Positions 20,935 to 31,843 of a stretch of DNA of 64,000 bases are shown one piece after another. The notes beneath the pieces are model-generated. The model ran no database searches. It saw nothing but the letters and a program-made list of their open reading frames with translations, and had not been told where the DNA came from. How positions within the stretch are numbered: position 1 is the stretch's first letter; each line of letters opens with the position of its first letter. Where the stretch lies: contig JAFBJY010000150.1 of assembly GCA_016801885.1 (NCBI GenBank), forward strand, positions 62,001-126,000, in the 5' to 3' direction. The position numbers and the translations under genes were made by a program. This stretch comes from Toxotes chatareus. Lineage: Eukaryota; Chordata; Actinopteri; Toxotidae.

Positions 20935-22134
20935 AGGCGGGTAGCTACACTACCAAACCCTGCACCTGATCTACAATCAGCTAAAACAAAGAAGAAAGAA
21001 AGAAGGAAAGAAAAAAGATAGAAAAACACAACACAAAACAACAAGAGTCACTCACACTAACACTTCAACGCTCCATCCACTCACTCACCATCCACTCAGA
21101 GAGAGAGAAGGGAGAGAGAGCACATTATGTTTACTCTAAGAGTATCATTATATACGTGTATGTTGACACTGTTATCATTAGTAGTAGTAACAGTAATAGT
21201 AGTATTACCTGCATTAGATGCATCACATGACATGTTCAGACTGTGATAGTTTGTTAAATCATCAGACAGATGAAAAAAGGCTCCAGCTTTGCTGCTGTCA
21301 GGTGTTGAAATGCCACAGGTGGACTTTGAAGTTTTCTTCTCCACTTAAGGAGCTTAAATGCAGTAACAGAGGAGACATGATGGTGGGTGTAACACAGAAC
21401 TTGACTTTGATTTTATCCCCAAGTGGTTTTCATTCAAATATGTTATTTCACTGAGAAGGAATTTTCTCTTCCACAACAACAGATGTGAGGCTGTTGATGG
21501 ATTTTGTTTCATGAGTTTGCTGAGTTTGTTTCTCAAAACGCAGCTTTATAATATATTATAACATCATATGATGGATGTTTCGCACCTTATTGTAATTCAA
21601 AGGCAAGACACACAAGATGCATAAAGAATAAGATCAATTTGCAATGGACGTCATGGTTACATCACTGCATTTTCACTTGTGGTGGCAGAAAACCAGCAGA
21701 AAAAAGTTGAGGTAAATGGGTGAGATCTTAAATTGACACCTGCCATCTAAAGACACACCCTTTTTCTGCTGAGGTCACTGAAGATTAAACCTGACATGTA
21801 CTTGATGCAAATACAAGAATACAGAGACACAACATTTCACTCACAGCCAGGAGGTCCAAGACGCCGTCCTCTACAATTATCTTTATGCTCCACAACCACT
21901 GGACCAAAGTGAGCAGATGTAGGAAGAGACTCTTTTGAAAGTAAATGTCCCAGGTTTTCTAAAATTAACTCCTTCTACCTTAGACCAAAGATTTACCCAT
22001 GACCCTATGTATGTACAGAAAAGTTTCCAAATAAGTTACAAGGATTAGTAATAACTAAGTTAGTTGTCAGTATATATATATCCATGAACGCAAAACTTTC
22101 ATTTTAGTTTCAAAAGGGAACATATTGTTATTCC
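20935..22134. other. no gene seen
   Basis: Contains purine-rich (GAAA)n-like DNA at 20990-21030 and GA repeats at 21100-21120. Nothing else is recognisable. Confidence 0.5.
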
Positions 22135-22868
22135 TACAACTTTTTCCCAGTTAAGCAGGAAAAGTTTGGTTTGGATTATCAGTAACATAACACAGCTCTG
22201 ATATGGCTGTAACTGATCAGTAAACAGTGACATAAGGCTGATATCCCAAAGTACAAACAAGAGCACAGGAGTGAGACTAAACTCCAAACTGTAGAGACTG
22301 AGGTAGAAGCTGCAAAAGTCCTGAGAGCTGAAAACAGAGAGACGTTTTAGAACAGAGCTTTCTCTCTAATCTTCAGCATAGATACACAAGTTTAGCTACT
22401 GAAGACACAGCTAAGGAGAGGAGAATGTTAAGAGTTGGCAATGGCCGGCTGTGTTACCAAGCCGGGTCACAGCAGCAGTGCAGCCATCCCCTACTACCCT
22501 GGAACATTGTGTTCCCAGAATGCAGAATGCTCCTCTACTGTGGAACCATCTACTAGTTTGGGTCTTGGAGGCAGACGCTCAAACTTTCCCTTTTGATGAA
22601 CCTTATAGTCAGAGCTGAGTAAGGCTTTCCTGAATGAGCCACTAGTTATGCTGCTATAGGTCTACACTGCTGGAAGACTTCACATGATGCACTGATTTCC
22701 TCTCTCCTCCTCTCCCTCTCCATCTGTACACATTCATATCCCATTAATGTATGTTACTAACTTGGCTTCTTCTCTCTCCCATGGTGTTGTGCTTTCTCGT
22801 CTCGGCAGTTACTTCCACCTCCAGAGCTGCAGAGTCTGCATCTGTGGCTGCAGGCAAACTACTGTTCC
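22135..22868 (+). mobile_element. inverted copy of the L2 3' fragment block
   Basis: Inverted relative to 10600-11400. The segment ATATGGCTGTAACTGATCAG at 22200 and the sequence GGCTGTGTTACCAAGCCGGG both have inverted partners there. A short piece of the L2 frame inside (around CTGTGGAACCATCTACTAG) is deleted. It forms part of the C/D inverted pair. Confidence 0.75.
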
Positions 22869-22869
22869 A

Positions 22870-23292
22870 CATGCAAAGCACTGGTGGTTGATCTTCAACA
22901 TAAATGATAAAAAGACTTGGAGGACGCCTGTTTCAACTATATAAGTCAGACTGCTGAAGCCTCATGTTTGCTTCTTTTGAACTTTGGACGTCCCTTTTAC
23001 ACAGGACATGGACTGTGGATTTTATGCTCCATCATTTAGGAGGATCCAAAGCAACAACCACAAATTATTTCAATTTACATAAAAGCATGTGAATGTTTTT
23101 GAACATTTGAAGTTTAAAAGATAAACTTGAAAAAATAGGCACCTTTCCTTTAACACAAACCATAATGCTTTGAACCAAAAAATGGAAACCTAAGTTGACA
23201 ATATGAAAATCTTACAGATACAATCAGCATAAATAAACAACACAACAAACACATCCCAATGAAGTGAAACACTGACATCAACTAAAAAAAGT
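22870..23292 (-). repeat. duplication block T, copy 2, with F-tail segment
   Basis: The segment 22868-22965 is the inverted partner of 38500-38600 (shared: TTGAAACAGGCGTCCTCCAA). The part at 22965-23040 matches 43925-44040 inverted, and 23080-23290 matches 10155-10385 inverted. Three source blocks are thus joined in an order found nowhere else in the window. Confidence 0.7.
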
Positions 23293-23293
23293 T

Positions 23294-23596
23294 TGACTTA
23301 CTGAAAACCTTGGAGGTGATCTGGACTTTCCTGTAGTGTCCTCTTGTCCTTGTAACAGCAGTAGCTCCTCCCTTCCTTGTCAATAATTGTGCAGAAATAT
23401 CTGAGTGGTTCTTTCTTCCTAAATCATGAGCAAGTCCTGTCCAGTCCAACTGTTTCTGCTCCTGTTTGACTTCTGAACTTGTCTCTGGCTGTGTGTCCAC
23501 TTACTGCAGCCTGTGACATCAGGCTGTAGAATGTTGATACATCAAAGGCATCAAAGGACAAACACACACACTCACACACACACACACACACACACT
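23294..23596 (-). repeat. seven-copy element, copy D, with (CA)n border
   Basis: Full-length copy with the open frame DTQPETSSEVKQ intact. Its upstream border is a (CA)n tract at 23563-23596. Block S follows directly. Confidence 0.85.
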
Positions 23597-23599
23597 CTC

Positions 23600-24345
23600 C
23601 AAAGTCAAACCTGCTCCAGTGTTTTAATCCTGAAGGTTTGTCAGTAAAATATGAGCATCCAGTTCCTACTACCAGTCCTACCAGTCTGCTAACACAGAGC
23701 CTCATCTGTCAGCTACAACACAAGGTCAACACTGCTGGGTTCTGTTGTCACGGAACTGTGAAAGTGATGAACCTAATTACTCAAAATCACATCAATATTT
23801 CATTTATAGAACTTGCATCTCCCACAAGGATTGGCTGACACTGAGACCCAAGCAGAGCTGCTGGATCTTCCTGTTAGGATTCTCCTCCATGTTTGTGTGG
23901 AACAACAGAGGAAATGTATCTGTAAAGAAAGTCTGTGTCCTACCATTATCATCTGAGCAGCAGCCCTCTGGATACACTTCTCTCATCACTGTAGAAACAA
24001 AGAATAACAAACCCACTGAATGCTGCTGAAGATAGTCGAGGATCTTTGGCTGAATCTGTTTCCTTCTTTTTTTCTTCTGAAGGTCATTGGCAGCTCTTAC
24101 CTGAAAGAAAACAGAAAAGATATCAAATGTTTCATTGACTTTATTGCATCATCAAAACATTTGTTATCAGCTCTCACACAATTCACCTTTGTTCATTGTA
24201 AAATTTATCACTATTTTGTTTTTTGTTTTTACTATTTCAACAGCAAGACGACGTCTTCATCTCCTGCACTGAAACATTTGAATGAATTATTTGCATCAGA
24301 CTCTGAAAACTTTTTCGCTCCAGTTTAAAATTTCCACAGACTCAA
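23600..24345 (-). repeat. duplication blocks S and Q, inverted copy
   Basis: Inverted partner of 42800-43400. On the minus strand the open frame runs from the AANDLQKKK motif through QPKILDYLQQH and GLLFFVSTVMREVYPEGCC to EMQVL near 23804. The copy at 43018-43236 (+) preserves much of this frame (GLLFFVSTMMREVYPEGCC). Changes are few and not clearly synonymous, so coding status is uncertain. No family is recognised. Confidence 0.65.
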
Positions 24346-25138
24346 CATGGATGAATCAGCTTCACCTCACACACACTTCAAGAAAATAATATATAATATA
24401 CAGCAGCTTTAAAACAACAGCAATAAATTATGGCAACAAATCTGATTAAAATAATGAAACTTCAGTTTTGCCATAATAAGACAAGAATTCAAAATGTTTT
24501 CTATAGCACAGAAATTGCATATGTATGAATACAAACTGTACCAGGCCTGCAGAACAAATGGCAGCCAAACCTTCAGGGAATCAGCATGAGCACCAAACTG
24601 AGAAATTAATTCAAATTCACAGTGTCCATGAAACCAAAACCCCGAGTAAATACTTTCTTCAAACTCTTTCTCCACAGCAGTGTCTTCTGTCACTCCAGCT
24701 AAAAAGCTACACAAACATTAGCATGATCTATTTATGAATGAGAGGTGACTGTGGACATATGTGTCCCTGGCTTGTCCTGATGGAGGAGAAGTTCACTGTA
24801 CAATGCACAGACACAGAGAAAATGATTTCATGTGATCTGTGTATGTTGACGTTAATTATGGAACTAATCTACTGAAAAAGAGAAAAGCACACAGACTTTT
24901 GTTTTACAGCAGGTTTCATATGATGCAGATTATATTAGACTATAAAATAAGAGAAAAGCATCCAGAGAAAAAGCAGCATGTTTCCTGAATTTCTCATCAC
25001 AATGAAAAGTTGGCAGTTTTCCAAGGTGAGAGCCCAGTGGAGGATCAAACTAAAGCAGAAGAATCTTTGGTAACAAGGTCTTTAACGTGGCCTGAGTGCT
25101 GCAGTCTGTCTGTACATAACAAAAGCTGAAGCACACTT
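24330..25138 (-). repeat. duplication block R, inverted copy
   Basis: Inverted partner of 41075-41885. The minus-strand frame (AGVTEDTAVEKEFEESIYSG) is open in both copies. Differences between the two peptides are mostly amino-acid changing (L/F, S/F, L/Q, N/T), which argues against purifying selection on this frame. Confidence 0.75.
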
Positions 25139-25139
25139 A

Positions 25140-25360
25140 GCAGTAGCTCCTCCCTTCCTTGTCAATAATTGTGCAGAAATATCTGAGTGGTTCTTTCTTC
25201 CTAAATCATGAGCAAGTCCTGTCCAGTCCAACTGTTTCTGCTCCTGTTTGACTTCTGAACTTGTCTCTGGCTGTGTGTCCACTTACTGCAGCCTGTGACA
25301 TCAGGCTGTAGGATGTTGATACATCAAAGGCATCAAAGGACAAACACACACACACACACT
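25140..25360 (-). repeat. seven-copy element, copy E (truncated), with (CA)n border
   Basis: Copy E lacks the 3' part after GGGAGGAGCTACTGC, where block R begins at once. The upstream border is (CA)n at 25343-25358, followed by the CTTGTCTTACTATAGTTGTG segment shared with 38215-38240. Confidence 0.8.
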
Positions 25361-26262
25361 TGTCTTACTATAGTTGTGAGGACACATGTTGCCATAATGC
25401 ATTCCCTTGCCCCTTAACCTAACCTAACCTTAACCATTATAAATGAAACCCTAACTTTAACCAAAACATAACCCATACTAATGATATTCAATCTTCTCAA
25501 AAATACCAAATGAATTACAACAATAAGCACTCAGGACCGTTCAGCTGGGTTGGTGAATTCAGCACCAAGGACAGCAGCAGCTGAACTGTACACAACTACA
25601 TGTACTAACACACAGCAAATTCACAAAGTACTAAAATCTGGAGTCAGGCAAAAAAGTGTGAAAGAGTTACATTTCTGGAGTTTATTTTATAACTCTGACT
25701 ACAGTTTGTGTTAAGGTGTACACCCAGGCCGAGTTGAATTTCGGAGTTTCTTCCCTGGTGTTCAGGATCTGGTTTTAACTCTGTCCCTGGAGTTCATGAA
25801 GCATTTTATCGCGGTATGAGTAGCACAAGGAACGTCGTCACAAGGCTGGTAAGAGCATGATTTTTATCATAAAGTACTTTAAATGTGTGATATTTTGTCA
25901 TTGTTCTCACTTTATGTACTTACATAGTACCGCTAATGACTGCGAACTTGATGTTGAACGTAACCCCATTGCTTTTACTCCATTATTTAGAGCAAGTAGC
26001 TCCCGCAGCATTAGTTAGCTAACTGTCCTTAGCTGCCATTGTGGAGCTGTTAGCTTTCACTCAAACGTTAATGTCGGCCATACTGTCTGTGGCGTGTGAT
26101 GTGTCTGTATGACAGTAATGACAAACTGTTTGATAAGCTTCACAAATTAATGCCGACGCGCATCTTGAAGGTAATCAATACTGTTTTGGAAATAACCATC
26201 CAACAATGCAACTGCATGTCGGTGTTTTAAGAGTATAATTTCCGGCTCTACGGCGCAGACGC
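25360..26262 (-). repeat. left arm of large inverted duplication
   Basis: This arm is the inverted match of 34917-35332 joined to 37749-38250. It includes a degenerate CCTAA-rich stretch at 25413-25470, the segment CACCCAGGCCGAGTTGAATT, and the intact sequence around CACAAGGCTGGTAAGAGC at 25840-25857, where the other arm has a gypsy insertion. Homology ends at about 26262 beside CCGGCTCTACGGCGCAGAC. Confidence 0.85.
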
Positions 26263-26439
26263 AGCTGAAAAGTCAGTTTTGGCTAGCATGCTAACAGTTG
26301 AGCTTATAAACTGTAGCCTTGCTAATTTCAACAGCGGTGAGAAAGGCGTATTTTAACAGTGTGTAGTTGGGATAAATTTTAACGTGAACATGTTATTCTC
26401 AGACATATGACATTTTCTTCCTTTATGTCAAGCCAACAT

Positions 26440-26640
26440 GTTGATTAAAGTACAACATGGAGGGAAGAAGAAGTACATTAAACTCAGAGGCTTGCTTCTT
26501 AGATTTTGTAACGTGGAGTTGTTATGGTATAGTCCAGCAGACGTTTTTCATCACCAGAGACTACAATGCTGAAAGTCAGAGATCAACAGGGAGTAGAGGT
26601 GGATGAGGATGTGTTTCAGAGATCTCTGTTTTTGATCTAC
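26440..26640 (+). pseudogene. N-terminal region of SAMD3-like-type gene (decayed)
   Basis: Plus-strand frames read VQHGGKKKYIKLRG and, after a frameshift and stop, LKVRDQQGVEVDEDVFQ. This pairing of a basic Lys-rich strand with a 'VxDxxGxEVDEDVF' motif recalls the N-terminal domain of multicopy teleost predicted proteins related to SAMD3. I know this only by recall; no search was made. The frame is broken, so this part cannot encode an intact domain. Confidence 0.4.
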
Positions 26641-26729
26641 TATCTGATTGTGAGAAGTGGATGATAAGAATTCCAAAGTACAGTATTTAATCAGTTCATA
26701 TTAAGCTGTATGTGTTGTCTGCATTTCAG

Positions 26730-26807
26730 ACCTCCCATCTACTGAAGCATCTATGAACCTGGCTGATCGTTCCGACCTGACAGAATATGTGACCCTCACT
26801 ACTTGTG
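26730..26807 (+). CDS. candidate internal exon of SAMD3-like-type gene
   Basis: Acceptor TGTTGTCTGCATTTCAG ends at 26729 and donor GTAAGC starts at 26808. The 78-bp exon encodes LPSTEASMNLADRSDL followed by TEYVTLTTC. The frame joins the next candidate exon at 26940 (acceptor GATCTTCAG) as GAT, then LSVLQQGCEGSSSPSLTDTL. Such joining across two consensus splice sites is good evidence of a real, once-spliced gene. The next exon reaches a stop near 27035 without a strong donor. Confidence 0.5.
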
Positions 26808-27299
26808 GTAAGCAGAGTTATAGGTAATGGTAATGTTTTGTCTTGAGACAGGTAATATCCAGCCAGGTATGTGATATAGTTTTAATGTACTGGACTTTAG
26901 ATTTTATTTGCTATATATTTGTGTGTTTGTGATCTTCAGATCTAAGTGTCCTGCAGCAAGGGTGTGAAGGCTCCTCCTCTCCAAGTCTGACAGATACACT
27001 GTCAGTCTCAAGCTCTTTAAAAATTGCAAAATTGTAATTGTTTTCCAACTTGTATACAACTAGATTTTAATCATTGTTTATTAGACATAATTGCTAAAAA
27101 ACGCAAGTAATATGTACAGGTATTAGATGAATGTATTTGCTTACAACATAGATCTAAGTGTAGTTGTAAATACGTTTATAATGTTTTCTTTTTGAGAATG
27201 TGGAGCAAATTCTTACTTCAAAACCAGCAGGGATGACTGTGATTAAAGAGTATGAACAGACTGGAAGTTTGAAATTTTCCACCACACGGTTACTGGTTA

Positions 27300-27720
27300 A
27301 TATTATTGTCGCTCACATGCATGGAAAAGAAGGAAAAAATATGTATATAAAAATATTTTAAAAAATGGTAAGAGATTTTTTTTCTCACTTGCAGTAGAGC
27401 TGCAGTTAAGCAACAAAAGAGTTCCATGCCCTCGGGATTGTTTCACTTTCCCCATCTTTGAAAGACCCATACTCCAAAAAGTGATATGTAGGCTTAACTC
27501 CCTTGTTTGCAAATAAGCAACATACAGTATTTGTTCTTGAGACAGCTTTTTTTCTTTCAGGAACACTTCTATGATATTCAAAGCAACAAAGGCCCTAACC
27601 CTTTCTTGAGTGGCGCATGAAGACTGTGCAACTGAAATCCAAAAGCACCGCTTCATCCCAGAGTAGAGTGGAGCTAAAAGGACGTCCCACATCATCATAA
27701 AACCATTAGAACAATGCACA
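27300..27720 (-). other. 138-codon minus-strand ORF, unrecognised
   Basis: Open from about 27719 to 27303 on the minus strand, with no domain I recognise (WSMGLSKMGKVKQSRGHG is typical of its composition). It lies where the middle exons of the SAMD3-like-type gene would be expected, but on the opposite strand. It may be chance or an inserted repeat. Confidence 0.25.
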
Positions 27721-27789
27721 GAGCGATATCATAAACACACTACGTAATATATATAATGAGTGTAAAAGTACTTTTCACTCTGTCCTCAG

Positions 27790-28315
27790 AGTGGGACAGC
27801 AACATGGCTTTCTCTTCTGTGTTGCTTCATCTTCTCACTCCACAACCAGCTGGAAGAAAGTGTCCCACAAAGATCAGCGTCGGAGAGGCAACGGATCATC
27901 TGGTAAAATTTCAGAAGGTTTGTCAAAACTTCCAAATACTGTAGATGTTGCTGAGTTGTATAAACACATTTTTGTAAACATATTTCTCTTGTTTCAGTCA
28001 TCCCAAAGCCTTGAGGATCATCTCCTGACCACTGAAGGAACCCATCAGCCGTATCTTCTTGCCACAGAAACTTCAAAGACCCAGGTTTTCACCTTTTATA
28101 TTGTCTTGGACAAAAAGCTTCTGTCATGTCAGTCATGTACATCCTTTGGTGCTTTTGATGAGCTGTTCAAGTCACATTTTGTTTTCACTGTGAAGTATGA
28201 TGACGCTCTCTCCAGCCTGTACACATTTTTGCAGACAGCTCTGTACAATATTGATACAACTGAAGAATCTCCCAGAGTAAAAGAGCTCAGAGCAAAGCTG
28301 TTAAACAAACCATAA
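27790..28315 (+). CDS. C-terminal exons of SAMD3-like-type gene
   Basis: Exon 27790-27917 (acceptor CTCTGTCCTCAG; weak donor AAG/GTTTGT) encodes SSVLLHLLTPQPAGRKC...ATDHLVKFQK. An 80-bp intron follows, with acceptor TTCTCTTGTTTCAG, and exon 27998-28315 continues in phase 0. The latter encodes QPYLLATETSKTQVFTFYIV, FGAFDELFKSHFVF, YTFLQTALYNID and finally ESPRVKELRAKLLNKP, then TAA. This is the C-terminal module I recall from many fish SAMD3-like and zinc-finger predicted proteins. No frameshift is seen in these exons, in contrast to the upstream region. The SAM domain and middle exons are missing, so a complete product is unlikely. Confidence 0.6.
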
Positions 28316-28389
28316 GTAGCTTATTTAGCCAAAATGTTGAGATGTTTCCTCTGTAATTCATCCTTTGGTTCAGTGTTGCTTTTCTTCAG

Positions 28390-28731
28390 GAACCTCAAAT
28401 GAATTCATGCCATGTATCCAGGTAGAAGTCTCTCTAGTTATTGTGGATTCAGGAGACATCTCATTAAGATACACAGCTCCATTGATAACACAGGTGTGTC
28501 TAACCAGATCCCTTTCAACAACGACACAGAGACAGTAAACAATTCTCAGTCTGTAACTGATGAAATACTTCATCTCATTTCCAAAATACTGAAGCAGCTC
28601 CTTCAGGTTCTACTCACAACAAAGACGTGTGCTTCAGTTATAGCCAAGCTTTTGGGGAGTGGTGAACCAAATACTGTAGTTCTTTATACAACTGAAAATT
28701 TAGAGGAATTTGTCAAGCAGTTTGCATAAAA
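28390..28731 (+). pseudogene. zinc-finger-like coding remnant downstream of the SAMD3-like exons
   Basis: A frame from 28412 to 28729 includes SYCGFRRHLIKIHSSID, whose FRRHLIKIH resembles the His half of a C2H2 finger. The two cysteines expected upstream are replaced and a stop lies in frame before the first Met. The rest (DEILHLISKILKQLLQVLL, TTENLEEFVKQFA) is helical. An acceptor-like TTTTCTTCAG precedes it at 28389. It probably belongs to the same kind of multicopy gene family. Confidence 0.4.
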
Positions 28732-29020
28732 TGATTTCTAATCTGAATTGAATGAATTCTCTTACTGTTTTATACTTGAACTGTAAAGTGAGTAGTAGTC
28801 TACCTCAAGTTACACAATGCACCACAGAGAAATGTGTCAGTTGTTTATACATTTGCAGACATTTCATTATGCAGTAATGTGTTGTTTACAATGTTTTGTA
28901 CAACTTCACAAATGTTTTTCATTGGCATTATTTGCTGCCTGTGTGCTGTTAAATTTTACAGTTTTAAGACAGCAATTAATTCAAAGTGTCTTGTGTTGAA
29001 ATTTTAAATGTATTTGCACA

Positions 29021-29040
29021 AATAAAAGCAAAAAAAAAAA
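29021..29040 (+). terminator. poly(A) signal and A-tract
   Basis: AATAAA at 29021 is followed four bases later by a run of A residues. It would serve the transcript of the preceding plus-strand exons. The genomic A-run could instead mark a retrocopied 3' end. Confidence 0.5.
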
Positions 29041-29099
29041 TTAACAGGATATAATAATACATTTTAATTCTAAAAACTGTAAATAAAACACATTTTGAG

Positions 29100-29330
29100 T
29101 GTTGGAGACTGGAGAAGAGTTTATATTGAAATTAACTAAATTATAGAGTTACACTCAGTGAGGGATGAGTATTTTAACAGGAGGAGTTCAAGTTAACTCT
29201 GTTTCAGAGTTAAAATTCATCTCCAGGAACAGAGTTATTTTAACTCTGCCACAGAGTCTATTCTATGGTCACACATGTTCACTCAGACTGAGTTGATTTT
29301 AACTCACAGAGCTTATTCCAGAGGCTAAAA
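29100..29330. repeat. MITE-like segment with AACTCTG/CAGAGTT motifs
   Basis: Repeated, inverted short motifs (CAGAGTTAAAAT, ATTTTAACTCTG, GTTATTTTAACTCTG) occur through this stretch, as in small non-autonomous DNA transposons of fish. Clear terminal inverted repeats and a target duplication were not established. Confidence 0.4.
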
Positions 29331-29581
29331 TTTGCTGTGTGTGCAGTATTTCCAGCTTTACACATGAACTTGTACAAAAATAAACACTTCTGTAGTGATG
29401 AAGAAAAGTGTCCATGTAACATTTAGGGCTTGACCATGGTTCCTGGCCCCTAAACAGAGGAGGATCAGAGAAAATGTGGGCCAATAGGAGCTGTTTTAGG
29501 GTACTGAGTAAAGTTGATCATTTTGAATCTGATTTCCAGAAATGTCATCTCTGTATTGTTTCCAAACCTCTTTGCACTCAC

Positions 29582-29690
29582 CCCACCAGGGATGGCAGCT
29601 GAGATGTTCAGATAAACAGAAGTGAACCATGAAGCACGTGCTGGGTTAAACATCATCACTGGCTGACAGATGAAGTCCAGGGTAAGAAAG
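29582..29690 (-). CDS. candidate orphan exon, unrecognised
   Basis: On the minus strand acceptor CCTCTTCTGCTCTCAG precedes, and GTGAGTGC follows, a 109-bp segment. It encodes FLTLDFICQPVMMFNPARAS followed by WFTSVYLNISAAIPG. The frame stays open for 82 codons in total. No neighbouring exon was found and the family is not recognised. Confidence 0.35.
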
Positions 29691-29699
29691 CTGAGAGCA

Positions 29700-31843
29700 G
29701 AAGAGGAACACATTCACAAAGTGTGATGTTAAAGAGAGTCAACAATGAAATCTGCTCTTCACCTGAGCTTCTTTCCACTAACTGCCTCTAGAAGGTGCCA
29801 AAGCTCCTGAAGTGCTGATTTGGAAATGTTTCATATTATCTCAGGAATAATATGATGGAAACTTGAAATGATTGTGATCATTGTTTACTGTATAAGTCCA
29901 TGTAAGAGCTCCTTATTTGTCATTATTTACTAGAGGAAGTCAGGCTGCTTCCTGAACGGAGACAACTATTCACAAATGTACTCAGTGGTTTCACTGTGTT
30001 AGGCAATAACTAAGATTTCATGTTTCATTATATAACTCCAGTGCCAACCAATGGAGACAGGCCAATACTGAGTGAATACAATACTGAATACATATGAAAA
30101 ACTGCAGGATCTGTGCATGAGGACAGGATATTTTCAACTCTTTTTGGACTTTTGTTAAACCCTATATAGTGCCTTTTGGACTCTTGAGGACTCTTGGGTT
30201 TTGTTAGTAGCTTCCTGTTTTTGTTAAAACATGTTACTCTTGTTTTGGTCTCTTGAGTTTTGGTTTTGCTTTTCCCGTCTTATTTTGAACCCCTTGCCCT
30301 TGTGTATCTGTCCTCTGTCTACTTCTTGTCTTTTTCCTGTATTTAAGTCTCCTTGTCAGTGTGTCTCAGTCCTAGCCTGTGTTCACCAGTGTTTTGTCCA
30401 AGTCACTTCCTGCTGTGTTCTTGCTGTGGTTGTACCTGCTTTTCTCATCCTGGAATCTGTGTTCACCTGCTGTCCTGTCCTTAGTGTTACCTGTTTCCCT
30501 GTCTTTGTCACCTCTGGGATTTGTCCTCTGTTCCCTTTGGATTCACTTTCATTTGTTCACCCCAAGTAAGGACTTCAAAGTTTGAAGTTTTGGACTTTAG
30601 CTTCTGAAGTTTTTCTCCTTCTTGGACGATTTAGTTATTTAAGTTTTGTTTCCTGGCCTTGGACTTTGATCCAGTGATTTTGAGTTTAATAAAGAGGGCT
30701 TTAACTGACACCTGTCCACTCCCCCTTAGTGTTCTTGGCCACAGCAGTGACTGTAACAGGTCCCTGCTGACCTCTCATTTCATATCTTATCTACACTGTT
30801 TAAATATATGACACCATGTGGACACAATACCATCTGAAAGGATTTTAAACCTCAGGATGAGACCACTTGAAAGTTTACTGATCCCTGGAACAACATCTGA
30901 TGGTGTAGCTGATTTTCTTACCTGATCATCTGCATCTCCAGAGCACATGTCCATCTGACCACTGCTCTCAGCATCTCTCTCCTCTTCCTGTCTCTCAGTT
31001 CTCCCTGCATTGTGCCGTGACCCTTTGAAATCCTAGCCCTTGTTTATCTGTCCTCTGTCTACTTCTTGTCTTTTTCCTGTTTCCCTCTGTGATGAAGACC
31101 ACGTCACTGCTCACTGGTAGCACATAGTAGGACAGACACTCAGCCCTGTACCCATTCATGGTTCATAACAACTAGTTCCCCACTGTTTTCCTGGTGAGTG
31201 CACGCACCATATTGGACACAGGTTCATACACCATATACCCAACCCTCACAGTAAAACATAAGAAACACACTACACACCAGCTTTGTTATTTCAAGATGGT
31301 TTATTCACTCATGCTTTTACCAGTGCTGCTGCCATCTTGGTCCTCTCCTTCTCTGTGCCTGGGGGCTGAACCAGAGCAGCTGAAGAAGGCTGCCTTATAC
31401 AGTGGTAGGAGGTACCTGTACAGCTGAATTGCCATACCAGGTCCCACTGAGTTGGAGGGGCGATTTTGGTTTGGCATTAATATAATGGATGATATGATGA
31501 AGCAGGTTCATGTATGTGTGAATTATTGAAATGATGATTTGCGTTTTGTTGTGAGTTTAATATGGGACCTGATTATGAAGATGTGGTGACCAGAGATCTC
31601 ATTTAATGCACTGATTGTAAATTGGTCAGTCTTGGAAGGGGCTTAGGGTTTATAATGCTCCGGCCAACAAAGCACTCGAGGAGAGAGTGAGGGGTGTAAT
31701 ACCCAGTAAATTATGGATTTCATTTTTGTTAATTTTGCCTTGCTTTTTGATAGCACTTTTTTTTTTTGGCTGTAAATAAACGCACCGCTCAAATGCTATT
31801 TATGACTCTGGCCATCATTTTGAAAATTTCCTAAACTAAAAAG
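29700..31843. other. no gene seen; C/T-rich dispersed-repeat-like stretch
   Basis: From 30120 to 30790 the plus strand is strongly T- and C-rich (TCTGTCCTCTGTCTACTTC and similar) and ends with TTTAATAAAGAGGGC and CTGTAACAGG. A related piece (CCCTTGTTTATCTGTCCTC) recurs at 31035-31090. This is typical of a dispersed fish repeat; the ORF at 30231-30569 is a composition effect. Nothing else is recognised. Confidence 0.5.

Noticed and set aside
24409..24714. Frame AGVTEDTAVEKEFEESIY in block R as a gene
   Set aside because: The inverted copy at 41430-41822 differs mainly by amino-acid-changing substitutions; no splice or start evidence.
30231..30585. 112-codon Cys/Leu-rich ORF as a membrane protein
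   Set aside because: The stretch is uniformly C/T-rich and a piece of it recurs at 31035-31090; hydrophobicity follows from composition.
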